Shown here in pieces: positions 55,074 through 64,000 of a stretch of 64,000 bases of DNA. A program made the position numbers and the translations under genes. Origin of the DNA: Dipteris shenzhenensis (Eukaryota; Polypodiophyta; Polypodiopsida; Gleicheniales); NCBI GenBank assembly GCA_047967505.1, contig CM106541.1. One strand, written 5' to 3'. How positions within the stretch are numbered: position 1 is the first letter of the stretch; every line of letters starts with the position of its first letter. The notes under the pieces are model-generated. The model was not told the DNA's origin. It was given only the letters and a program-made list of their open reading frames with translations, and ran no database searches.

Positions 55074-56969
55074 CAAGCTTAATAATCCGGGGATGAGCTG
55101 CTTTATGAGCTCCACCGAATCTCTTGGTTATCCAGATGTAGTAAGTCATTTTTTGGGGGTGTGTACTTTGTCTCATAGGCCCATGACGCCTTTTGCAGAC
55201 GTACATCTCTCCCTCTCTCTCTCTTTCTCACACAAACACACACACACACAGACACACTATCACGGGGGCGTGAAATTCTAAGTACTTTAATGTACTACAA
55301 GACCGTGACAACTTTGGTTTTAAAAGTCCAAGCATGGGCTTAATAATGGGTAATTAAACGCGGCATGGTGCCTAGCACATAAGCGTAATTAATTCCTAGG
55401 CCCAAAGGCATTCCAAGGAATTAAAAGAGTGGTTGTTGGGAAATGATGATGTGGCATTTTTAATGGGCCCCCTAGAGGGCCATGTACCTTCAGTGGCCCC
55501 CCTAGAGTTCCAGGTGGCTCTAGTGCCTTCTACATGCTCCTTTACCATTCCTGGACCTTCCTGGGCCTTCTAAACTTCACATGTGTGGTTTTCTCTCTCA
55601 TCTTCTCCCTTTGTTGAGATTTTGGACTGGTTTTTCAGCCTCCTTCAGCTGAATTCCGTTTTTCTTCATAACTCCTCACCCATTTGGATTCCTCGACTTC
55701 CGTTTGGCCCAATGGCTTTGCCTCTGCCTCCCCTTCGTAGTGATATGCTTTTCCCTCCGTGCGTTTGGTAGAACGGGCAGAGCTGAGCACTTCTTTTCTT
55801 GCTCGAAGTTGCAAAAGTGGCTTTTTCTGGACCTTTTTGCTTCTACCGCCTCCTGGGCCTCTCCTCTTGCAAAGCTACAGCTTTCTGTTGAATTTCGAGT
55901 GGTCCCACGCGCTGGTTGACTGGTATTTCTCAGTTTTGGAGGACTTTCCGGCGATGAAACTTCTCCAAAACCTTCTCAATGCATTTCTCTCTGAAGCACG
56001 CTTCTTTTGAGCCCAAGAACTCCCATTTCTTCGCGACAGAAGTGCTTCTTTTCGCATTTTTCAGTGGAATTCTTGCTGGTCGGCTCTTGTAAATGCTCTT
56101 TCTTCATGCCTTTGCACTCCTCTTTGGCTAAGAATGCAATTGGGCATTGGCTACTATGTCCTCTTGGCGATTGAGGACTTCGTTCAAGTTTTCAGGGCTT
56201 GGTGAGTTGTGATTTTGCTGCTGCAATTTCTTTTTGCCATAAGCTATTGGTTGGCCTCGTGTGCCGCCTCTTTCTTGGCTCACAGGTGCCCAGGCAGTGC
56301 TACATGATCATTCTTTGGTTGGGTACTTTGCTGATTTTATTTTGGAGCTTTGAAAAGCTTGGTGAATGCCATCTGGAAACCACTCAAAGAGAGTGCAACT
56401 GGGGTGCAGTGTGATTGCATCTGGACAGCCAATGGAATTGCACTCGGAAAAGAGAATGCCTTTGGGTTGAGCCTATGGGTTAAGTGCACTTATGTGATGG
56501 TGTTCTATGCTTGAAAGCCTTGCGAAGGCTTAGTGAATTGGGGCTGCGTGCTTAGTTGCAGGGAAGGTCTCCCAGATGCAACTTGTAATCATTTCACTAT
56601 GAAATATAAAGAAATACCGAAAGGGGCGCCACGGTGTTTGGGGCCAATCGGGTGCACTTGTCTATGTTTGTTGAGCAGGGGCATTCTAGCCTCCATCCCT
56701 TTTTCAGTGGTTTTGTTTGTGAACAAATGGGTAAATGCCAAATGGTGATCATGCAATGGTTAATGGTTGTGATATATGCTTTGTGAGCTGTAAATAAGTG
56801 CTGAAGTGATTAAAGGTTTAGTTCCACTGCCCTCTGAGTGATTAGAGGCCGGTTTCATTGGTTCCATTGCCGGGATACCACACACTCTTTCTCAAGAGGT
56901 GGGCCTCGGTAGTTTGGTGGAAGGATATCTTTGCTGCACTTTTTGACAGCTGAATATTACAACCCTAAA
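55074..56969 (+). other. Probable LTR and leader of gypsy element K
   Basis: CT and CA microsatellites at 55,207-55,250, then a stretch without coding homology leading up to the gag start of element K at 56,970. The segment from about 55,300 (TGACAACTTTGG) looks like the start of an LTR, but no second copy is available and no clear primer site was found. Short frames here are not convincing. Confidence 0.35.
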
Positions 56970-58639
56970 CATGGTGAGTACCCATAAGCAAGAGAGCTCC
57001 ACAACTCCTCAAAGGAGAAGGCAAGAAATTCTTAATGATCCAGCTGCAGGGAGCACAACAATAGCCTTTTGAGCAGGCCACACATGAAGCTACAACTGAG
57101 CTCAACGGTGATACTAGTTCTAGCAGTGAGTCAGATGATGCTACTATGTTGAATACATAGCTTGCAAGTGCAGTGACTGCTTTAACTCAGCTAACTCAAA
57201 ATTTGGCTCAGACTGTGCAAACAAATGCCAAGAAGAAGAAGAAATCAAGAAAGCACAAGCACGGAAAGAGTGAGTACACACATGCATCAGCTTCTCATGG
57301 TGGACCGCACACTCATGCATCAGTTTCCCATGAGGGACAGCCATCAAAAATGACTCAGAAAGTGACTTCCAAGAGAGAGGAATCACCCAAAAGAGCACTT
57401 GAGAAAGAGGTACAAAAAGTACAGCCAGTGCAACAGTAAGAGCAGCCAGCACAAGGCCTTGGTTTGGGTACTTCTACTCCTCAAAATAATAATGTGCAGT
57501 CCATAAATGTGGCTCAACCACCTCAGCCATATTTGAGGCAGCAACATTCTATCTTTGATGCTATGTTGATTTCACCGCCAATTGGGCATAGAAAGCAAGC
57601 CATGTATGACAATGTGGGAATGCAGCCAGGCATGCAAGCCACAGCACATGCTCCCATGCCTAATGTTCAGCCAAGCATGGCTCTCCCTAGTGAAGGGAAT
57701 GCTGCAAATATACAGCCATCTTTGGGACAGCCAATAGCAAATGTATATAAAGAATTTAAGGATGGTGGTTCTCATGTCAAGTTTGATACATATAATGGAG
57801 TACAGGAGAGGTACAAAGCCCTCACATTCCTTCAACAGTTTGATGCTGCATTTCTTGGGGGTTTGTTTACAGAAGCATCCAAGATGAGGAAGGTTGCCAC
57901 ATTTTTGAACGGCAATGCACTTAAGTGGTACACCAACCTTATGCTTCATGGAGATGCACCTACTACTTGGCTGGAATTTAAGCAAGTATTCTCTTCTACT
58001 TGGCTTACTCCAACTTTTGAAGTTGAAGTACTTTCACACTGGCATGACTTGTCATACAAACTTTGCAAGAATCTTGATGATTACACCCAAAGGTTTTGGG
58101 ATGTTTTGCTGCCATTGAGCTCTTATAGGCATGTTTCTTTGAAAGAGCAAATAGAGAGAAACTGTTGTGGATTGCCTAGTGAGCTACGTGATTATTGCAT
58201 CAAAACCAAGGTGGATTCTATGACTCAATTAATTGAGAATGCAAGGACAGCATATGCATGGATGCAGGAGAAGAATTTGGGCTTTATGGACAGCAAGAAA
58301 GAAGACAACAAACGGGCTGCCAAACACCAGGATAAGGACATCAAATCTAAAAATAAAAATTATGGCAAACGACCGTTTCAAAAGGGAGGAAAAGCCCAAT
58401 TCAAAGCTAGTCAAAGGCATGGACAGCCTAATAAACAGCCCCGTACCAAGTTATCTGATGAAGAGAAAAAGTCACTCATGGAGCAAAACAAATGTTTTAT
58501 ATGCAAAGGAGAGGGACACCGCTCTTATGATTGCCCATCCAAGAAAAGAGACAGGTCAGATGATGATAAGAATGGTGATAAACAGGCTGATGGGAGGGCA
58601 AAAGGCCTAAACCTTCCGCAGGACTTCTTCCACATGTGA
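56970..58639 (+). pseudogene. gag of element K
   Basis: Start Met at 56,970 (MVSTHKQESSTTPQRRRQEI). Frame changes and an in-frame TAA (57,437-57,439) damage the N-terminal part, which is Lys/His/Ser-rich. From 57,464 to 58,639 it is open for 391 codons: YKEFKDGGSHVKFDTYNGVQ, LTFLQQFDAAFLG, NALKWYTNLM, TTWLEFKQVFSSTW, YTQRFWDVLLPLSS, and a zinc knuckle CFICKGEGHRSYDC close to the end. It is the best-preserved gag of this family here. Confidence 0.9.
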
Positions 58640-58834
58640 TTGGGAGTTTGCCACATGCACATGATGAAGAGGAAACGAAAAAGACTGAGATGTGCAGAGC
58701 ATGGGGAAAAATCAGAAATCAGAATTGTTTGTTTTTCTTTGATTCTGGGGCAAAGGCGAATTTCATAACTCCTGATATGGCAGGAAGGCTTGGCATCAAG
58801 CCTGAGGAAATGGGGCCATCCAGCATGTGTGATA
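58636..58834 (+). pseudogene. Protease of element K, truncated
   Basis: KTEMCRAWGKIRNQNCLFFF, then the catalytic DSGAKANFI (Asp-Ser-Gly intact, unlike A and F) and MAGRLGIKPEEMG. It is cut by the LTR of element L after MCDM. Confidence 0.85.
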
Positions 58835-59108
58835 TGTTAGAATTATAGATATAATTCAGCAGTGACCAATGTAATATAATAAGCTAGTTAGGGGCACTTT
58901 TCCCTCTTTAAGAGGTTTTTCCCCCTAACCGCAGTTAGTTCACTAACTATGGTTAGTGACTACTAAGGTTTTGTCACTAGGACAAAACCTGATCTTTTCC
59001 TTCAGTGTGTTGTACTCTCACTCTCTTCTATTGCAACTAAGCTTTCAGCTTCCAAGCTTCCAGCTCTCACACTCTCTCTTGCTCTCTCTCACTCACTTTA
59101 TACTCACA
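58835..59108 (+). repeat. 5' LTR of element L
   Basis: 274 bp, TGTTAGAATTATAG...TTTATACTCACA, two bases before the primer site. It has an inverted repeat around GTTAGTTCACTAACTATGGT (about 58,940) and a C/T-rich right half. It does not resemble the longer LTR of element B. Confidence 0.8.
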
Positions 59109-59110
59109 TT

Positions 59111-59122
59111 TGGTATCAGAGC
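59111..59122 (+). promoter_or_regulatory. Primer-binding site of element L
   Basis: TGGTATCAGAGC, initiator Met-tRNA type, two bases inside the LTR end. Confidence 0.85.
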
Positions 59123-60060
59123 GGGTTCAAGAGCTTCGGGCTCCCTGCTCCCTTCAAGCACCACCCCTTTGCTTCACGTTTCAGCTTGCTCCAACTCGTC
59201 CGTACAGTCCGTACGACTGTACGGAATTCGACGTACTGCTGCCGTACATTGTTCGTACTGCCTCCGTACAGCTCCCGTAAAGACTTCCGTACAGGTCCGT
59301 TGCAGCGCCGTACATCGTCCGTACATATTCCGTACAGCAACCGTACAGGTCGCCGTACCTGCGCTACAACATCCGTACAATTTGGCCGTACAGTTGGATT
59401 CCGTACCTACGCTGACAGTTTCGTACTTGCCGTACAGCCCGTACGTACTGTACCGTACCACCTGTACCCTTCCTAGATTTGCGTACATTTCTGTACTTTC
59501 AGATTTGTATTTGCAGATTTACACAGGTTGCCTTCAGCCACAGGTGTTCTTTGGCAGGCACATCTTGCAGAAAACCATAGTTTGGTTCAGTTGTTTGGTA
59601 GTACATTTGGGGCATTTGTATATTGCAGACATTGCAATCATTGTGCAGTTTTGGAGCTACATCTGGAGCAAAATTGCAGATTTTGTTTAAAATTTGGGGC
59701 TTTTACAGACAGATCTGCAGATCTAGTCTGAAATTTGGGGCTTTTGTTCAAAAATTGCAGATTTGGGGCTTTTAGTAATTTTGCCCCTTTCTGGCTGCAA
59801 TTTCAAGCCACAAATTGGGGCTTTTGTGTTGAGAGAGCATTTTTTGGAGTATTCAGTACATACTGCCTTTCTTGGAGTGTTTGATGCACTTTTGGCAGAT
59901 TTTGGAGAGTTTTTTATGCTTGGACAGATTTCTGACAGTGCAAGTACAGAAATCTAAGTTGCATTTACAGCCCGTGCTTGGCTGTGTTTTTTGGAAGTTG
60001 TGCATTCCATTCCCAGTAAGGGAATTCAGCTCTGTATCTGCTTCAATCTTTTTCTCAAAA
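59123..60060 (+). other. Element L leader with GTAC array and AATTTGGGGC repeats
   Basis: Between 59,198 and 59,470 I count about 20 CGTAC pentamers, most as CCGTACA (for example TCCGTACAGT, GCCGTACATC, TCCGTACAAT). About 0.3 would be expected by chance in that length. From 59,690 to 59,830 the block ATTTGGGGCTTTT occurs four times (59,691, 59,733, 59,761, 59,813, the last as ATTGGGGCTTTT). Then gag starts at 60,061. The 244-codon frame running through this leader is a by-product of the repeats. Element B has the same two-part structure. Confidence 0.85.
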
Positions 60061-60990
60061 ATGGCCCATCAAAATCAGAATGAGTTTCCGTTTGGTGGTC
60101 TTTCACAAGAAGACAAGTTGGATGGTACCAACTACTCCCTCTGGAGTTTCATGGTACGTAATATTCTGATTTCTCGAAATCTATGGGATTATGTCAATGG
60201 GGATGAGATCCAACCAGCAGATATTGCACCTGCTACCCCTCCTCAGCAAGGAGGTGGAAGAGGTCGTGCACAGGGTGCAGCTGCAGGACAAGTTGTTGGT
60301 GCAGCTACAGTCAATACTCCATAGCAGAAGAGATGGGATTCACCGGATGCCTTAGCTTTGTCATGCATCTCTCTTTCAGTGAAAAGATCTATCATTCCGC
60401 ATATCCGGTCGTGTAAGACCTCCAGGGCAGCGTGGGATATCTTGGAAAGCATGTATGCAGCACGGAATGATGCCAGGGTATCTTTCTTAAAAAGAGAGTT
60501 GAGCAATACACATATGGAGGAGGGTGACTCCATGTCAGTCCACCTCACAAAGCTACAGGATCTCAAAGAGCAATTGTTAAACATAGATGAAATTATTCCT
60601 GATTCAGAGATGATTACAACCACTCTGAATTCTCTTCCTGAGTCTTATCTCAGCTTTCACACTTCGCTGAACTTATCATTGAGGGGGGGTGCAAATCCCC
60701 TCACTTTTCATGAGTTGATAGGACTTCTGCTTCAGGAAGAGCAGACGAGGAAAATTTTGGCTTCACGTGCAGGTGAACAAGCCATGCTCTCAAAATTTAA
60801 ATAAAAAACAAAAGGACAGGCAAAGACATCAGCAAATCAGCCTTCCAGTGGGTCAGGACAGCCTTCACAAAAGGCTAAAAATGATGCAAGTAAGCCCAAA
60901 AAGAAGGGTTTTTGTCACTACTGCAAAAAGCCAGGTCATCACATAGCAGAATGCAGGAAAAGGCTTGCAAAAGAAAAGAAAAACAGCTCA
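60061..60990 (+). pseudogene. gag of element L
   Basis: MAHQNQNEFPFGGLSQEDKL, then DGTNYSLWSFMVRNILISRN, IIPHIRSCKTSRAAWDIL, SVHLTKLQDLKEQLLNID, TTTLNSLPESYLSF and a CHYCKKPGHHIAEC knuckle (about 60,914-60,957). Two in-frame stops, TAG at 60,322-60,324 and TAA at 60,802-60,804. The same family as gag of element B, whose stop is at a different place. Confidence 0.9.
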
Positions 60991-63900
60991 GGTATGGCTG
61001 TTTCAGATTCAGCCCCTCATGCATCTGACAGTGGGGATGCTGCAGCCAACTTTGTTGGTCAAGATTATGCCTTTTTATCTTGCATTTCAGATTCTAGATT
61101 GGCTGTTCCAGATGCTCGGGATAGTACAGCCTCTTGCAGTGATGATACATATGCATTTTTGACTTGCAGCTTTGACTCTTCTACAGATGCATCTGCTTTC
61201 AGTGTTAATGAAACACTGAACACATGGTATTTTGACAGCGGTGCATCCAAGCACATCACTTCTAAGAAGTGTCTTTTTACTTCCTTGCATCCACCTCCTG
61301 TTGGTAAGAAAGTCACTTGTGCCAACAACTCCTCATATTCAGTACGTGGCACAGGAGAGGTTGAGCTCACTGCCATTGATGGCTCAATTTTCAGACTTTT
61401 AGATGTCTTATATGTGCCTGGCATAACCAACAAAAATCTCCTTTCAGTGTCCACTCTTAACAGAGGGGGATTTCAGGTCATCTTTGAGGATGACAAATGT
61501 GCTGTCCGAGACAAGGAAGCTAACTATGCCTTAAGGTTATCTGGTACTCTGCTGCGTGGACTTTTTCAGCTTGATATTTTTGAGAAAAGAGCAGCCCATG
61601 CTCTGGCAGTTTCTACCCCTACAGCTGCCATGCAAAATGCAGAATTATGGCATGCCAGATATGGCCACATGCATTACAACAGCTTGATGACACTTCAGAA
61701 ATTTTCAATGGTTGATGCATTGCCACCTCTTGAGATACCTCCTCCACATGCCTGTGAAGGGTGCATTTTAGGTAAGATGCATAGATTCCCCTTCAAGGAT
61801 GGTTCAGTTAAAGCTGTTCGCAAATTGCAGCTTATACACAGTGATGTCTGTGGTCCCATGAGGACTCCGTCTTTGGGTGGTCATCTCTACTTTGTTACAT
61901 TTATTGATGACTACTCCAATTTTACTTGGGTTTATGGGCTGAAAAAGAAATCTGAAGTGTTCACGGTGTTTAAACACTTTTCAGCCATGGTTGAAAATGA
62001 AACCGGACTCAAGATACAGACATTACGCACGGATAGAGGTGGAGAATACCTATCTGCAGAATTTGATGCTTTTCTCAAGGGCAAGGGTATTGTGCATCAG
62101 CTCACAGTCAGGCTAACCCCTCAGCAAAATGGCAAAGCTGAGAGAAAAATAGAACCCTCATGGAGATGGACAGATGTATGCTGAAAAGCAAACACATGCC
62201 TCATAAATTCTGGCTAGAGGGTTTGATGTGTGCCAATTACATTTTGAACAGGGCTCCCACTAAGGCTTTAAAAACAAAAACTCCTTTTGAGGTCTGGAAT
62301 GACAGGAAGCCTTCAGTGGATCACTTCCGAGTCTTTGGATGCCTTGCTTATGCACATGTGCCAGTTGAATTTAGGCACAAATTGTCAGATAAAGCCATCA
62401 AATGCATATTTGTTGGATACAGTGCAGAAAGCAAGGGGTATCGTCTCTACAATCCTGCTACACGCAAAATCATAGTAAGTAGAGATGTGATATTTTCTGA
62501 AAATTCAGCTCACACTCAGGCTGAATTTCAAATGCCTTCGTCTTCAGAGGATGTCTTTGAGGGGTTGCTACCCATTGCTTTGGGTTCCCCTGCTGATTTT
62601 TCTGATCCAAATCAGAATTTACAGCAACCTCCTGATGCTTCAGTTCCACCACAGGATGTCTTGCCCCCTCCACAGGCAGTGGAACAGGTGGTGCAGCAAG
62701 AAATTGCAGACATACATGCAGCAAAAACAGTCCCAAACTGGCTGTTACAGACTCTCAGGGAGAGTAAACTTGATGCTCCGTTACCTGGCAGGACTCGCAG
62801 TGCAGCACGGCACATGGAAGGTGCTAATTCAGTGGAATCAGCATATGCAAGTACTCTCCTTGATGAGGAGGAGCCTGCCACATTTGAAGAGGCAAAGGAT
62901 AATGTGCATTGGATGAATGCCATGCACGATGAGTTGCAGTCCATTGCAAAAAATCAGACTTGGGATGTTGTGGACTTGCCACAGGGTAAACATGCCATTG
63001 GCACACGATGGGTATTTAAAGTCAAACGGAAGCCAGATGGCTCCATTGACAGATATAAGGCTAGGCTGGTTGCTAAGGGCTATGCTCAGAAAAAGGGCAT
63101 AGATTATGAGGAGACATTCGCTCCTACATCCCGGATGACCACCATCTGATCAGTAATTGCAATGGCTGCACATTTTGAGTGGAATGTTCATCAGTTGGAC
63201 ATAAAAACAGCCTTCTTAAATGGGGACTTGCTGGAAGAGGTGTATGTCAAACCACCTCCGGGCTTTGAAATTACAGCAAATGCACTTCAAGTATGCAAGC
63301 TCAATAAAGCTTTATATGGGCTGAAACAGGCCCCTCGTGCATGGATGCCAAGATACATGCCTTTTTTACCAGCAAGGGGCTGCACAATAGTCCTACTGAG
63401 AGCACCCTCTACATCAAGATGGATGGGGGGGAAATCTTAGTCATCCTTCTTTATGTCGATGACTTACTGCTCACAGGGTCCAATGAAGAAAAAATTGCAG
63501 ATTTCAAAGCTGATTTGCAGACCAACTGTGACATGTCAGATTTGGGGCTGCTTCACTTTTATTTGGGGATCCAGTTCTCTCATGAGAGACGTGGCACTGT
63601 TATGTCTCAGTCCAAGTATGTTCAGAAACTCTTGGACAGATTTAACATGCAAGAGTGCAAGCCCATATCCACTCCTATGGAACCGGGGCTGAAACTCACA
63701 AAGCATGATGCAGGAGAATCAGTTGATGCCACACTTTACAGTCAGGCTGTTGGATGCCTCATATATCTCTGCAACACTAGACCTGATATTCAGTTTGCAG
63801 TATCTCAGGTGAGCAGGTACATGCACAGCCCAAAAACTATGCATTGGCAGGCAGTTAAGCGCATCTTCCTTTATTTGCAGGGCACAAAGTCTTTTGGCTT

Positions 63901-64000
63901 ACTATTTCCCAGGGGGGGTGACTTGCAGATGCATGCCTACAGTGATTCAGATTGGGCTGGTGATTATGACACTAGGCAGTCCACTAGTGGCAATTGTTTC
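60991..64000 (+). pseudogene. pol of element L: protease, integrase, RT, RNase H
   Basis: Copia order. Protease: WYFDSGASKHIT (about 61,230). Integrase: HHCC site (LWHARYGHMHYNSL...CEGCILGK), then HSDVCGPM, TDRGGEY and NGKAERK carrying the D-D-E residues; an A-run deletion right after this last motif shifts the frame (about 62,145). RT: GTRWVFKVKRKPDGSIDRYK, LDIKTAFLNGDLLEEVY, ALYGLKQAPRAW, and the catalytic YVDDLLLTGS (from about 63,450). A TGA at 63,147-63,149 lies where Arg (CGA) is usual, and a one-base loss lies at about 63,345. RNase H shows SDSDWAGDYDTRQSTSG and runs off the window end. Confidence 0.9.

Larger units (their letters stand above)
56970..58834 (+). mobile_element. Ty3/gypsy element K, cut by copia element L
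   Basis: Gag and the first part of protease of the same family as elements A and F. The protease frame stops at 58,834 where the LTR of element L begins, so L inserted into K; the rest of K should lie beyond the window, after the 3' end of L. Confidence 0.85.
58835..64000 (+). mobile_element. Ty1/copia element L, 3' end beyond window
   Basis: LTR (58,835-59,108), Met-tRNA primer site, a leader of about 950 bp with GTAC array, then gag, protease, integrase, RT and RNase H in the copia order. Gag and pol share one frame, interrupted by three stops (60,322, 60,802, 63,147) and two one-base deletions (about 62,145 and 63,345). All catalytic motifs are otherwise present, so it is a fairly recent copy. 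It inserted into the protease of gypsy element K. Confidence 0.9.

Noticed and set aside
58956-59690. 244-codon plus-strand frame
   Set aside because: It starts inside the LTR of element L and runs through the leader's GTAC array; the protein is an artefact of the repeated motif (Tyr/Arg/Thr-rich). No homologue recognised, and gag starts downstream at 60,061.

Overview
This is nuclear DNA of a land plant with a large, repeat-rich genome. The main evidence is layer upon layer of LTR retrotransposons (Ty1/copia and Ty3/gypsy) and L1-like LINEs, retroelement primer sites complementary to initiator Met-tRNA, a fragment of the plastid gene ycf1, a short CCCTAAA-like telomeric tract, and one exon that reads as a plant TIC56-like GYF domain. 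The lineage cannot be fixed from sequence alone. Very wide exon spacing and the LINE types suggest a non-angiosperm vascular plant (fern or gymnosperm), but this is inference. No prokaryotic genes, CRISPR arrays, rRNA or convincing tRNA genes were seen.

Layout. 1-2.0 kb: 5' half of a decayed gypsy element A (minus). 2.4-5.5 kb: copia-like element B (minus) with LTR, primer site, a peculiar leader and gag, fused at its 3' edge to a scrap of gypsy RT. 6.64-6.84 kb: TIC56-like exon (minus). 7.70-15.23 kb: LTR element C with a GTGTG target duplication, carrying a gypsy element D that has lost its 3' LTR. 15.2-18.4 kb: LINE E remnants (plus). 19.6-25.2 kb: gypsy element F (minus), split inside its integrase by a plastid ycf1 fragment. 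26.36-26.93 kb: a probable host first exon (minus), function unknown. 27.4-30.9 kb: LINE G (minus). 32.6-33.4 kb: gag scrap. 33.7-40.1 kb: two long direct repeats followed by LINE H (plus). 41.8-53.2 kb: LINE I (plus), with a GC-rich full-length LINE J (46,169-53,094, minus) inserted into its 3' region and flanked by an 18-bp target duplication. 53.17-53.83 kb: three copies of a 230-bp tandem repeat. 55.3-58.8 kb: gypsy element K (plus), cut by copia element L (58,835 to the window end, plus).

Almost all open frames are retroelement proteins (gag, aspartic protease, reverse transcriptase/RNase H, integrase; LINE zinc-knuckle ORF1, endonuclease and RT) and nearly all carry stops, frameshifts or deletions. 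Only two stretches look like host exons: the GYF exon and the 191-codon frame at 26.4-26.9 kb. Both end in a GTAAGT donor and both lie on the minus strand.

The most unusual signal is in the untranslated leaders of copia-type elements B and L. Each has about 20 GTAC-core motifs (CCGTACA and relatives) within 300-400 bp just after the primer site, followed by repeated AATTTGGGGCTTTT blocks before gag. GTAC is the core recognised by plant SBP-box transcription factors, so the leader may be a dense cis-regulatory array. Other points of note are the ycf1 insertion, the LINE-in-LINE nesting with an intact target duplication, an ATGA stop-start overlap between the LINE J frames, and a copia-gag/gypsy-RT fusion.
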